A stretch of DNA of 64,000 nucleotides from Thiobacillus sp. 0-1251 (GCA_001899305.1 MKWL01000022.1:1-64000); one strand, 5' to 3'; shown: positions 26,774 to 36,481, numbered from the stretch's first letter. Notes: generated by a model from the sequence alone, not told the origin. Translations and numbers: made by a program.

Positions 26774-26967
26774 TCATTTCTCCCTTGTTGGATGTTCCCC
26801 ATCGCACAGCAAATACCGGGCCATCAGATGATTTGATCTTTGATTCATCTGGTTAATCAATGGCTTGTTGCATTTTCCCGTGAGGTGTTTGCATCAGGCA
26901 TGGGGCATTTGATACTGGAACGTAAAAAACGCCGACAGATGCCGATTGCCAAGAGGGTTTGCCGGAT

Positions 26968-26993
26968 AAAAAAAGCCCCGCCGAAGCGGGGCT
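26968..26993 (-). terminator. Rho-independent terminator of groES-groEL
   Basis: On the minus strand AGCCCCGC pairs with GCGGGGCT around a four-base loop and is followed by seven T residues. Confidence 0.93.
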
Positions 26994-27046
26994 TTGGAAC
27001 TGCTTGAAAACCCGAAACGGGTTAAACGGGCAGGCGTTTGCTTTTC

Positions 27047-28696
<1,650 letters not shown>

Positions 28697-28741
28697 TTAA
28701 CTCCTAAATTGAATTCGGTTGGATTGCGTGTAAGCGGATGA

Positions 28742-29032
28742 TTACTGCTCGACCACGCCCATGATGTCTTCTTCGCGCATCACCAGCAGTTCGTCGCCTT
28801 CGACCTTGACAGTCTGGCCAGCGTATTTGCCGAACAGCACGCGGTCGCCGACTTTCACGTCCAGCGGAATCAGCTTGCCCTGGTCGTCTTTCTTGCCTGC
28901 GCCGACGGCGATCACTTCACCCTGGTCGGGCTTCTCGGTCGCGGTGTCGGGGATCACAATCCCGGAAGCGGTCTTGCGCTCTTCTTCCATGCGCTTGACA
29001 ATCACTCGGTCGTGCAGAGGACGGATTTTCAT
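28742..29032 (-). CDS. groES: Co-chaperonin GroES
   Basis: This 96-residue GroES has [14 protein letters not shown] at the start and the mobile-loop region [19 protein letters not shown] 29032 gives the normal length; the frame stays open far upstream but lacks coding character there. It is the first gene of the groES-groEL operon, with a 78-base distance to the CIRCE operator. Confidence 0.98.
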   Translation of the reverse strand: MKIRPLHDRVIVKRMEEERKTASGIVIPDTATEKPDQGEVIAVGAGKKDDQGKLIPLDVKVGDRVLFGKYAGQTVKVEGDELLVMREEDIMGVVEQ

Positions 29033-29109
29033 TGCAAAGTCTCCATTGGGGTACGTTGATATAAGGCAGCCGGAGCTGCCCGAAAAATGAGGAAGCGGCG
29101 AAGGTGTTG

Positions 29110-29136
29110 TTAGCACTCGTCGCCGTTGAGTGCTAA
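29110..29136. promoter_or_regulatory. CIRCE operator (HrcA-binding site)
   Basis: TTAGCACTC and GAGTGCTAA are separated by exactly nine bases, a perfect match to the CIRCE consensus. It lies upstream of groES, so HrcA repression of groESL at normal temperature is expected. Confidence 0.97.
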
Positions 29137-29137
29137 T

Positions 29138-29165
29138 AGTAGAGGCGCAGAGTTTCAATTTCAAG
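29138..29165 (-). promoter_or_regulatory. Candidate heat-shock (sigma-32) promoter for groES
   Basis: On the minus strand CTTGAAA (29165-29159) is followed 13 bases later by CCTCTACT (29145-29138). The first element matches the sigma-32 -35 box well; the second is a partial match to CCCCATNT. The CIRCE operator begins one base further downstream. Confidence 0.5.
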
Positions 29166-29403
29166 TCCATGGACGATTGTCGGTCGCCATTAGAGTTGAT
29201 AGTTTTGCCAATAAACTTGATAGCCCGGCCACTGCGGCGAAGCCACTTGGTGCGATGGCGCTCACTAACGTGCATAAAAATCAATCAGATACGGCTAGGG
29301 TGGCTGTGGCGGTCACCTGACAAATTCCTCGCTTGCTTTCGACATGCGTACGGATGTCCTGAATTCGGATCTGTACCCCGAGTGGCTCCAACCTCGCCTC
29401 TGA

Positions 29404-29575
29404 GGACGCGAGGGATGCGTTTTGCTTGATCATTGGCCTTGTAGCCTGCTTGCGCGACTGCGGGTGCCCCAGAGCCGCGTGATAAGTCGGCTATATGACA
29501 TGGGAGCGATCGAACGCTTGGGGAGTGGGCGTAGCGTCCGGTGGCAAGGCAAAACGAATGTTCGACTAAGCGACT
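29404..29575 (+). pseudogene. Possible winged-helix gene remnant
   Basis: One frame stays open for about 57 codons and ends VPQSRVISRLYDMGAIERLGSGRSVRW and a short tail, which looks like the recognition helix and wing of a winged-helix domain. No start codon or ribosome-binding site fits, so it would be a 3' fragment. It abuts the hsdR remnant. Confidence 0.35.
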
Positions 29576-29589
29576 GACAAGTTCAGAGA

Positions 29590-29730
29590 TTGCCTCTTGT
29601 GAATACCACAGGCCAAATCGAGAAGCGCACCCAGGCCCGTGTCGTCGCCCTGTTCCGCGACCGGCTGGCCTACCATTACTTGGGCAACTGGATCGACCGC
29701 TCGGCTAACACCAACATCGAGCAGGAGCTA
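29590..29730 (+). pseudogene. Truncated type I restriction subunit (HsdR) N-terminus
   Basis: About 45 codons read TTGQIEKRTQARVVALFRDRLAYHYLGNW and NTNIEQELL, which matches the very start of type I restriction endonuclease R subunits. The similarity stops after EQELL near 29730, although the frame stays open to 29883 with unrelated residues. Full R subunits are about 1000 residues, so this is a remnant left by a deletion or an insertion. It marks the start of the accessory island. Confidence 0.65.
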
Positions 29731-30140
29731 CTGTGCACCTACGCGCTTTTGTCGATTTCCGGCTGGCGCGCGTCAGCCCGGATCCGTAGTGGGACCATGA
29801 CTGGGCGAACATCTGTATGGAGCGCCGTCGTTCCCGATGAATCCAGACGATGCGCGAGCGGCGGCTTGACAGTCTCCGCCTGATCGCCTACCTTCCCGGC
29901 CATGTTTGCTTTTGATTGCCCCGTCTACACGCATGCCGCCCGCCAAACCCTGATGGCAGGCATGCACTCGCACGGCCTCAAGTTGACAAGCGTCATGGGC
30001 ACTTGCCCGCCGGACGCAGATACTTAAGCCCGGCGATACCCCACCCTCATCTCATTTGCGCAAACACATATCGCCGGGCCTAAGCCAGGCGCGATAGTGG
30101 CCGTCCCTTTGCCGGGTCGGCCGCGCTTTTGGGAATCACC
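29731..30140. other. Stretch without a convincing gene
   Basis: Only a 41-codon open frame (29902-30027) without a clear ribosome-binding site and an inverted repeat (30028-30079) are seen here. The segment links the restriction remnant to the repeat-protein genes. Confidence 0.4.
30028..30079. repeat. Perfect 11-bp inverted repeat
   Basis: GCCCGGCGATA (30028-30038) and TATCGCCGGGC (30069-30079) pair perfectly; with the flanking TTAA/CTAA the match extends to 14 of 15. The 30-base spacing is long for a terminator and no T-run follows. Confidence 0.7.
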
Positions 30141-30326
30141 ATGCATACGTACATCCCTGTCAGGCCCATGCTTGACGCACCCAGCTTCGTCCATCTTTCC
30201 TGGCTGGAGCAAGACCCGCGCCAAGCGGCTATCCGTGACCGCCGGCCCCTCTCTGGGCGACTTTTCAGTCTGTTGCGGCGTATAGGCCACCGCTTTTTCG
30301 ATGAGGCCGGCTCGCCATGGATCTGA
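30141..30326 (+). CDS. Small basic protein upstream of the hexapeptide-repeat gene
   Basis: This 61-residue protein has a basic middle (RDRRPLSGRLFSLLRRIGHRFFDEAG) that could form an amphipathic helix. ATG 30141 has GGGA six bases upstream. Its end overlaps the start of the next gene by 10 bases, which argues that it is translated and coupled. I do not recognise the family. Confidence 0.55.
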   Translation: MHTYIPVRPMLDAPSFVHLSWLEQDPRQAAIRDRRPLSGRLFSLLRRIGHRFFDEAGSPWI

Positions 30327-31189
30327 CCAAGAACTTCGTAAAAGCCAAGCGCCCCTGTGCCGAGGGTTTTCGCTGGTTTCTCCGCACCCACCAGAACGGC
30401 GGTGATTACCAGCCGTTGCTCGATGCCCTCGTTAGAGACGGAAGGGTTGACGACGCCTGCTGGCTGCTGACCCAGTTCGGTCCCACGGATGCGGTTCTGT
30501 CCGTGAATGCGATCGATGCGCAGGCCATCGTGTTCGCTGGCACCCTGGAGGTGCGCGGCAACATCGAGGTCGATTCGATCCTACGTGCGGGTGGGTCGAT
30601 CCGGGCCGGCGGCGGGATTCGCGCTGGCCAGTCCATCATCGCAGGCGAGGATGTCCGGGCTGACGGCAACATCCGTTCGGGCGGAACGCTCGACGCCGGC
30701 GGAGACATCAAGGCTGGCTGGGGCATCGAGGCCGAAGGCGCGCTGCAATGTGGTGGCAACCTGCGTGTCGAGTGGGATCTGTCCTGCGGCGGCCTGCTGA
30801 CGGTGGGCGGCAATGCCTACATCGGCCAGGACGTGGTTGCCAAGGGTGCCGTCCAGTGCAGCAAGAGCCTGCGAACCGGCGGCTTCATCACCGGCGCCAG
30901 TTCGATCCGTGCTACCCATGGCATAGAGGCCGGCACGACTATTCATTGCCAGGAACACCTGGAAGCAGGTTGGGGCATCAAGGCACTCGGCGCCATCGTC
31001 GCCGGCGGGGCGATCAAAGCTGGCGAAAGCCTGCAGACCGAAGCGACGATCCGTGCTGGCGACGGCTACGGCATCTACGCCGGCCTCAACGTATCGGTGG
31101 AGGTGTGGGAAGCCAGCGCGTGGGTACGCGCGCGGGAACTGCCGAACCGGCTGTTCAGCGGCCATTGGCAAGCACCGGCCACGTCCTGA
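30317..31189 (+). CDS. Hexapeptide-repeat beta-helix protein, bactofilin-like
   Basis: This is a 290-residue protein. Residues 1-70 form a small helical domain (CAEGFRWFLRTHQNGGDYQ, then DDACWLLTQFGPTD). From about residue 75 to 258 the sequence is an almost unbroken run of roughly 30 hexapeptides of the pattern G-x-[IL]-x-A-G, for example GSIRAG, GTLDAG, WGIEAE, GAIKAG. Such repeats build a parallel beta-helix, as in bactofilins and acyltransferases. There is no signal peptide, membrane helix or catalytic His, so a structural or polymer-forming cytoplasmic role is more likely than transferase activity. It overlaps the small gene upstream. Confidence 0.8.
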   Translation: MDLTKNFVKAKRPCAEGFRWFLRTHQNGGDYQPLLDALVRDGRVDDACWLLTQFGPTDAVLSVNAIDAQAIVFAGTLEVRGNIEVDSILRAGGSIRAGGGIRAGQSIIAGEDVRADGNIRSGGTLDAGGDIKAGWGIEAEGALQCGGNLRVEWDLSCGGLLTVGGNAYIGQDVVAKGAVQCSKSLRTGGFITGASSIRATHGIEAGTTIHCQEHLEAGWGIKALGAIVAGGAIKAGESLQTEATIRAGDGYGIYAGLNVSVEVWEASAWVRARELPNRLFSGHWQAPATS

Positions 31190-31237
31190 GCGACGCAGCT
31201 TTTCCTTGTCGTTCCCATACTCTTGCAGGAGTTTGCC

Positions 31238-31414
31238 ATGCGGGTCTTGAATTTCTCCCCCTTCTTTTCGCCGGGGGCCGCCGCGCTGCCGACGCAGCTG
31301 CGCATCGATGTCGAACTCCCTGAAAACGGGCTCGATGAGCCTTCAATCGAAAGAACCGTCATGGCCGCGGCCATGACGGGCTTTCATTCTTGCTGCCAAA
31401 TGAGGTCAAGATGA
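31238..31414 (+). CDS. Possible 58-residue leader ORF before the GNAT-Rnk gene
   Basis: AGGAG lies seven bases before ATG 31238, and the stop overlaps the next start as ATGA, both favouring translation. The product is not recognised. Its second half is encoded by a perfect DNA palindrome, which suggests that RNA structure rather than protein may be what is selected. It may be a regulatory leader. Confidence 0.4.
   Translation: MRVLNFSPFFSPGAAALPTQLRIDVELPENGLDEPSIERTVMAAAMTGFHSCCQMRSR
31356..31379. repeat. Perfect 24-bp palindrome
   Basis: CCGTCATGGCCG (31356-31367) is followed directly by its reverse complement (31368-31379). With GAAAG before and CTTTC after, the RNA hairpin could be longer. 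It lies 31 bases before the GNAT-Rnk start and is followed by a weak T-rich stretch, so it may attenuate transcription. Confidence 0.8.
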
Positions 31415-32322
31415 ACACACCTTTCATTTCTCTGTGTCCCGAGATCACTCGGGAAAACGCGCTGACGCTGATTGACTGGTTGGAGGATGAGGACATCACC
31501 CGCTACCTGAGCGATTCCCGCCATGTCTCCCGCTTGATCGAGCAGATCATCGGTCGGGTCCAGTTGCCAATCCTGACCCATCTTTTCAACCAGGGCGGCC
31601 GGTTCTTCATGGCCTACGACCAGCATGACGTACCGGTGGGCTTCGTGCGTCTCGCCAAGGCGGGCCCGGACTGCGAAATGGTCCTGGTCATCGGTGACCG
31701 CGAAAACTGGGGCCGCAAGCTCGGTGCCAGCGCCATCCGCGAAGGCATGAAGCTCGCTTTCTTCGAGATGCGGGCCGAGAAGCTCATCGCCAAAATCCAC
31801 CCGGACAACGTGCGATCGTTGAATGCTTTCCTGCGTAGCGGCTTCTTGCTGGAAAGCGAAACGCCGGCGATGAAGTCCCTGGTCATGAACTCAACGCGCT
31901 ATCTCCGGCTCTTGCGCGAACGCCCTCCGGTTCACACCGCCGACATCTACATCACCGAGATCGACAAGGCCCGGCTCAGGAGTCTGGTCGACCTCGAACA
32001 GGGCTCGAGTATTTTCGAGCTTGAGCATGAGATCGAGCGAGCCATCGTCGTCGATCCAAAGAAAGTGGCGGAGGATGTCGTCACGATGAACTCCAGGGCC
32101 TTGCTGAAGGTGGACGACGAGGAGGTGGAAGTTGCGCTGGTTTACCCAGAGGATGCGGACGATCATGCCGGGAAACTATCGGTTTGCTCCGGCATCGGCA
32201 CCGCGATCCTGGGCTACAAGGAGGGCGATGCCTTCAGCTGGCGGATTCCGAACCGAACCTGCCATATCCGGATTGGAAAAGTGCTTTATCAGCCGGAGGC
32301 CGCGGGTGATTTCCACCTGTAG
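31411..32322 (+). CDS. GNAT acetyltransferase fused to an Rnk/GreA-C-like domain
   Basis: This is a 303-residue two-domain protein. Residues about 10-165 form a GNAT fold: the acetyl-CoA-binding loop is ENWGRKLGASAI and the last core motif is HPDNVRSLNAFLRSGF. Residues about 175-303 match Rnk (regulator of nucleoside diphosphate kinase), with IYITEIDKARLRSLV, then VVTMNSRALLKVDDEEVEVALVYPEDAD and IGTAILGYKEGDAFSW. Rnk-like domains bind RNA polymerase in the secondary-channel region. The fusion could direct acetylation to the transcription machinery; this is inference. ATG 31411 has GAGGT nearby and overlaps the leader ORF. Confidence 0.85.
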   Translation: MNTPFISLCPEITRENALTLIDWLEDEDITRYLSDSRHVSRLIEQIIGRVQLPILTHLFNQGGRFFMAYDQHDVPVGFVRLAKAGPDCEMVLVIGDRENWGRKLGASAIREGMKLAFFEMRAEKLIAKIHPDNVRSLNAFLRSGFLLESETPAMKSLVMNSTRYLRLLRERPPVHTADIYITEIDKARLRSLVDLEQGSSIFELEHEIERAIVVDPKKVAEDVVTMNSRALLKVDDEEVEVALVYPEDADDHAGKLSVCSGIGTAILGYKEGDAFSWRIPNRTCHIRIGKVLYQPEAAGDFHL

Positions 32323-32769
32323 GTCTGCACGCTACGCATCCGCCGCAGATCGCGCATGGGCGCTCCGGCCGCCTGCGATTCGGCGGTCGCTCCTCTCCAC
32401 AACCGACCGATTGCTGCTGAAAGCTGACCTTCAGGCCCGCGCGATACACCGCCTGTATTGGGTCGGGTCCTGCCGCGGGGGAAATCAGAACGCGTACGTT
32501 CGGGGAATTTCCTGTCCTATGTCCGGTAACGACCACATAGCAGAAGTAGAAGGCCAAATCTCCAGCGGCAGCTTCGGCCGAACTGCTGCCGGCTAAAGGG
32601 CTCACCCGGAGTGTCCACTCGGCTAGAATTGGTGCCCCTTATTCGCAATATCCTTTTTAATGCCGAAAACCCTGACGACTGTCGGAATTAACGTCAATTT
32701 CTCTGATGTTGGGAATGGCGATAGTCGTCGGAACCCCTTGAGAGAGATGCAAGTGGACTATCGAATCCA
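32323..32769. other. Gap before bioA with a spaced inverted repeat
   Basis: No convincing gene is seen. GACGACTGTCG (32674-32684) and CGATAGTCGTC (32719-32729) are inverted repeats with one mismatch, 34 bases apart, 40 bases before bioA. They could be an operator; I do not see the biotin-operator consensus. Confidence 0.45.
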
Positions 32770-34083
32770 ATGGCGGCCGACAACGATCTTTTAAGCCGTA
32801 CCCGCGCTGCCGTCTGGCACCCCTGCACCCAGATGAAACAGCTGGAAGCCGCCCTGCCGCTGCCGATTGCGCGCGGCGAAGGGGTGTGGCTGGTCGACAC
32901 CGACGGGCGGCGCTATCTCGACGCGATTTCGAGCTGGTGGGTCAATCTGTTCGGCCACTGCAATCCGCGCATCAATGCCGCTATCATCGACCAGCTCGGC
33001 AGGATCGAGCATGTGATGCTGGCCGGCGCCACCCACGAACCGGTCGTGGCGCTCTCGGAGCGGTTGGCCAAGCTGACCGGGCTGGGCCACGCGTTCTATG
33101 GCTCGGATGGCGCGTCGGCTACCGAGATCGCACTGAAAATGAGCGCTCACTTCTGGCGTAATGCCGGCCAAACTGGGAAAAACGGCTTCATCAGCCTCCA
33201 GAACGGCTATCACGGCGAAACCGTCGGCGCGCTGTCGGTGACCGATATTCCGCTGTTCAAGGCTACCTATGCGCCCCTGCTGCGGCACACGGTGCAGGTT
33301 CCGACGCCGGATGCGCGTCTGGCCGAAACAGGCGAAACGGCCGAGGAATTTGCCCTGCGCTGTGCGGATGCCCTGGAAGCGCATCTGGTCGAACACGCCG
33401 CGGAAACGGCCGCCTTCATCGTCGAACCGCTGGTACAGGGCGCGACAGGGATGGCGATGTATCACCCGGTCTATCTCAAGCGGGCCCGGGAACTGTGCAC
33501 GAAATATCGAGTGCACCTGATCGCCGACGAGATCGCCGTGGGTTTCGGCCGCACCGGCACGATGTTCGCCTGCGAGCAGGCCGCCATCCACCCCGATTTC
33601 ATCTGCCTGTCGAAGGGGATCACGGGCGGCTATCTGCCGCTGTCGGCCGTGCTGACGACCGACGCCGTCTACGCCGCGTTCTACGGTGACGCCACGGCGC
33701 GCGGCTTCCTGCATTCGCATTCCTACACCGGCAACCCCCTGGCCTGCCGGGCGGCGCTGGCGGTGCTGGACATCTTCGAAACGGACCAGGTCATTGCCGC
33801 CAACCGCATCAAGGCGCAGGAATTCATGGGATTGCTGGCGGAGGTGGCGATGCACCCGCGGGTACGCCATTTTCGTCAGCGCGGCATGATCTGGGCGTTC
33901 GACGTGGCGGAGGCACAGCCCGGTTTCTCCGCCCGCCTGCACCAAGCGGCGCTGGGGCAAGGCGTGTTCATTCGCCCGATCGGCAATACGGTGTATGTCA
34001 TGCCGCCCTATGTGACAAGCGCCGACGATATGCGCGTCCTGGCGGCGGCCCTGCTGGCCTGTCTTAAAAACCCGGATATCTGA
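32770..34083 (+). CDS. bioA: Adenosylmethionine-8-amino-7-oxononanoate aminotransferase
   Basis: This 437-residue class III aminotransferase catalyses the S-adenosylmethionine-dependent conversion of KAPA to DAPA in biotin synthesis. WHPCTQMKQLE near the start and ISSWWVNLFGHCNPRIN are BioA hallmarks, YGSDGASATEIALKM surrounds the cofactor-phosphate site, and the PLP lysine is in LSKGITGGYLPLS. The length is normal. No other bio gene lies nearby, so it is an isolated pathway member. Confidence 0.95.
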   Translation: MAADNDLLSRTRAAVWHPCTQMKQLEAALPLPIARGEGVWLVDTDGRRYLDAISSWWVNLFGHCNPRINAAIIDQLGRIEHVMLAGATHEPVVALSERLAKLTGLGHAFYGSDGASATEIALKMSAHFWRNAGQTGKNGFISLQNGYHGETVGALSVTDIPLFKATYAPLLRHTVQVPTPDARLAETGETAEEFALRCADALEAHLVEHAAETAAFIVEPLVQGATGMAMYHPVYLKRARELCTKYRVHLIADEIAVGFGRTGTMFACEQAAIHPDFICLSKGITGGYLPLSAVLTTDAVYAAFYGDATARGFLHSHSYTGNPLACRAALAVLDIFETDQVIAANRIKAQEFMGLLAEVAMHPRVRHFRQRGMIWAFDVAEAQPGFSARLHQAALGQGVFIRPIGNTVYVMPPYVTSADDMRVLAAALLACLKNPDI

Positions 34084-34102
34084 GAATGGGCGCTTCTCCG
34101 GC

Positions 34103-34149
34103 TTGACGCGTGTCGAACCCGACCATAAGATAGTGATCAATAACTATCT
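34103..34149 (+). promoter_or_regulatory. Promoter with overlapping palindromic operator
   Basis: TTGACG (34103-34108) and TAAGAT (34126-34131) are 17 bases apart. The inverted repeat AGATAGT (34128-34134) and ACTATCT (34143-34149), eight bases apart, overlaps the -10 box and the start point. It lies 12 bases before the TetR gene, as expected for autoregulation. Confidence 0.78.
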
Positions 34150-34161
34150 AGGGCTGCGTTC

Positions 34162-34794
34162 ATGTCCGAGGCTGTGCGCAAACGGTTGGGTGCCGACGAA
34201 AGGCGCGAGGAAATTATCCGCGTGACGCTCGAACTGGCCGCCAGGCAGGGTGTCGACGACGTGACCACCCAGGACATGGCCCAGGCGATGGGGGTGACGC
34301 AGGGCGCGGTGTTCCGGCACTTTCCGAGCAAGGACGCCATCTGGCTGGCGGTGATGCAGTGGGTGCGCGACCGCATGATGGCAGTGCTGGCGGGCGCGGC
34401 CGCGCAAGGCAGCGATCCGCTGGATGCCCTGCAGCGCATGTTTTTTGCCCATATCGCGTTCATCGCCGGCCATCCGGCCATCCCGCGCGTGCTCACTTCC
34501 GAACATCTGCATGGCCGCAACGCGGTGCTGCGACAGCTCGTGACCGAAATCATGCTGGCGTACGAGGCGAAAATCGCGCATCTGCTCCAGGATGGCCAAA
34601 TAGAGAAGCAAGTCCGCCCCGATCTCGATACGCAGGCCGCGGCCACGCTCTATATCGGCATGATCCAGGGACTGGTCCTGCAAACGTCTATCCTGCGGGG
34701 CCAGCGCACGCTGGCGGCCGAAGCCGCCCGCACTTTCCCGGTCTTTCTCGCGGCAGTCCGTACACCCTCACCCACCCAAGGAACGCACCCATGA
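34162..34794 (+). CDS. TetR/AcrR-family repressor
   Basis: This 210-residue regulator has an N-terminal helix-turn-helix domain (REEIIRVTLELAARQGVDDV, then MAQAMGVTQGAVFRHFPSKDAIW) and a helical ligand-binding domain. ATG 34162 follows the palindromic operator. The stop overlaps the cytochrome gene start as ATGA, so the repressor is the first gene of the operon it probably controls, which includes an ABC exporter. The ligand is unknown. Confidence 0.92.
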   Translation: MSEAVRKRLGADERREEIIRVTLELAARQGVDDVTTQDMAQAMGVTQGAVFRHFPSKDAIWLAVMQWVRDRMMAVLAGAAAQGSDPLDALQRMFFAHIAFIAGHPAIPRVLTSEHLHGRNAVLRQLVTEIMLAYEAKIAHLLQDGQIEKQVRPDLDTQAAATLYIGMIQGLVLQTSILRGQRTLAAEAARTFPVFLAAVRTPSPTQGTHP

Positions 34795-35270
34795 AATATG
34801 TCTCAATACTGCTCGCAGCCAGCCAGTGCATGAATCTGGCCACCGCCCATGCGCAGGACATGCCACCTCATCCTGCCCATGCGCCTGTCGCCGACACTCG
34901 CGTGATCCTGGCCTTGTCTCCGGACGAACGCGCCATGATCCTGGAAGAAATGCGTCTCTTCCTCGACGGCGTCGGCACCATGACCGGTGCGCTCGGCAAG
35001 CAGGACATGCAGGCGACGGCGGCCGCGGCTCGCGGAATGGGGATGAAGATGGTGCACGAAGTACCGCCCGAGTTGCGGGCCAAGTTGCCCATGGAATTCA
35101 GGCAGCTGGGTTTTTCGGTGCACCGCGATTTCGACCAGATCGCAATGGATGCCGACAGCCTGAAAGATGTGAGCCACACGCTCAACCAGATGTCCGCCAC
35201 GCTGCAAAAATGCGTGAGCTGCCATGCGGCCTATCAAATCCGCAGCCCGCTGAACGACGATAAACATTGA
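34791..35270 (+). CDS. Periplasmic c-type cytochrome
   Basis: This 159-residue protein has a signal peptide (ILLAASQCMNLATAHA, cut before QDMP). A single heme-binding CVSCH motif lies near the C-terminus, preceded by a predominantly helical region. This layout fits a cytochrome c'-type four-helix bundle. Met-rich stretches (MRLF, MTGAL, MGMKM) are notable. It lies between the TetR gene and the exporter genes with four-base overlaps. Confidence 0.83.
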   Translation: MKYVSILLAASQCMNLATAHAQDMPPHPAHAPVADTRVILALSPDERAMILEEMRLFLDGVGTMTGALGKQDMQATAAAARGMGMKMVHEVPPELRAKLPMEFRQLGFSVHRDFDQIAMDADSLKDVSHTLNQMSATLQKCVSCHAAYQIRSPLNDDKH

Positions 35271-35281
35271 GCGGACCCCGT

Positions 35282-36469
35282 ATGAAGCGCCGCGCTGTCT
35301 CGTTCATCAATCGACGTAATCTGTTTCTCGCCATTGGCCTTTTGGCATTTGTCGCGGCCTTCGTCTGGTTGCTCGCGACACGCGGGCCGCTGGCGCCGGT
35401 GGGCGTCGAGCAGGCTGCCGTCACCCGCGCCGACCTTCATCCCGGCGTGTACGGAATCGGCACGGTGGAGGCGCAGCATGCCTATAGTGTCGGCCCGATC
35501 CAGGCCGGCCGGCTGTTGCGGGTGATGGTTGATCAAGGCGATCGGGTCGAGGCTGGCCAGGTGCTGGCCGAGATCGATCCGGTGGATCTGCGCCAGCGCG
35601 CCGACGCGGCGATGAGCGCCGCCGCCCGCGCCCGGCAGGCTGCAGCGGCGGCACAGGCGCAGGTGGGCGAGGCCGACAGTCGGACGCGTCTGGCGCAAGC
35701 CAATCTGGCGCGCTATCAGGCGCTGTATCGGCAGAATTTCGTCGCCAGGGAAATGGTGGACAGCCGCATGCACGAAGCAGCGGCCGCCGACGCGGCGCTG
35801 GCTGCGGCGCACGCCAATGCCGCAGCCGCGCAGCGCGAGATCGGGCGGGCCGACGCCGAGCGGCAGGGCGTCGATCAGCTGCGCAACAGCCTCACATTGC
35901 TGAGCCCGATCACAGGCGTGGTCACGGCGCGGGAGGCCGAACCCGGCACGACGGTGGTAGCGGGGCAGGCCGTGCTGCGGCTGGCCGATCCGGCGCGCCT
36001 GTGGGTGCGCGCGCGGGTCGATCAGGCGCGCGCGCAGACTATACGGGTGGGGCAGGCGGCGGATATCGCGATGCGTTCTGCGCCCGACGTGGCCCTGCCG
36101 GGGAAGGTGGCGCGCATCGAACTGCAAAGCGATGCCGTGACCGAGGAACGCATCGTCGACGTGGCGTTCGACCCGGTGCCCGACCGCCTGTATCTGGGCG
36201 AACTGGCGGAGGTGACGCTGCATCTGCCCGGTACACGCAACGCGTTGACCGTGCCGAGTGCCGCCATCGGCCTGCGCAACGACCGGACCGGCGTATGGCA
36301 GGCAGTCGACGGCCGTGCCCGCTTCAAGCCGGTGCAATTCGGCGTGCAGACTGCGGATCGTGTGCAGGTCGTCTCCGGCCTCGCCGAGGGCGAGCGCATC
36401 ATCGTCTACAGCGCGAGGCAGCTCGACGCCGGCATGCGGGTGCGCGAGCAACAATTGATGGCGCGCTGA
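35282..36469 (+). CDS. HlyD/RND-type efflux adaptor
   Basis: This is a 395-residue membrane-fusion protein. The N-terminal anchor is LFLAIGLLAFVAAFVWLLA; lipoyl halves (IGTVEAQHAYSVGPIQAGRL and SPITGVVTAREAEPGTTV) flank an Ala-rich helical hairpin (about residues 100-200), and a beta-barrel follows. I chose ATG 35282, with GGA upstream; TTG 35267 would overlap the cytochrome gene. It should couple the downstream FtsX-type permease and ATPase to export, in the DevBCA style. Confidence 0.88.
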   Translation: MKRRAVSFINRRNLFLAIGLLAFVAAFVWLLATRGPLAPVGVEQAAVTRADLHPGVYGIGTVEAQHAYSVGPIQAGRLLRVMVDQGDRVEAGQVLAEIDPVDLRQRADAAMSAAARARQAAAAAQAQVGEADSRTRLAQANLARYQALYRQNFVAREMVDSRMHEAAAADAALAAAHANAAAAQREIGRADAERQGVDQLRNSLTLLSPITGVVTAREAEPGTTVVAGQAVLRLADPARLWVRARVDQARAQTIRVGQAADIAMRSAPDVALPGKVARIELQSDAVTEERIVDVAFDPVPDRLYLGELAEVTLHLPGTRNALTVPSAAIGLRNDRTGVWQAVDGRARFKPVQFGVQTADRVQVVSGLAEGERIIVYSARQLDAGMRVREQQLMAR

Positions 36470-36481
36470 GCCGCTCCGACC

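Noticed and set aside
29902..30027. A 41-codon open frame before the hexapeptide-repeat module
   Set aside because: It has no ribosome-binding site or recognised feature; kept only as a note in the gap entry.
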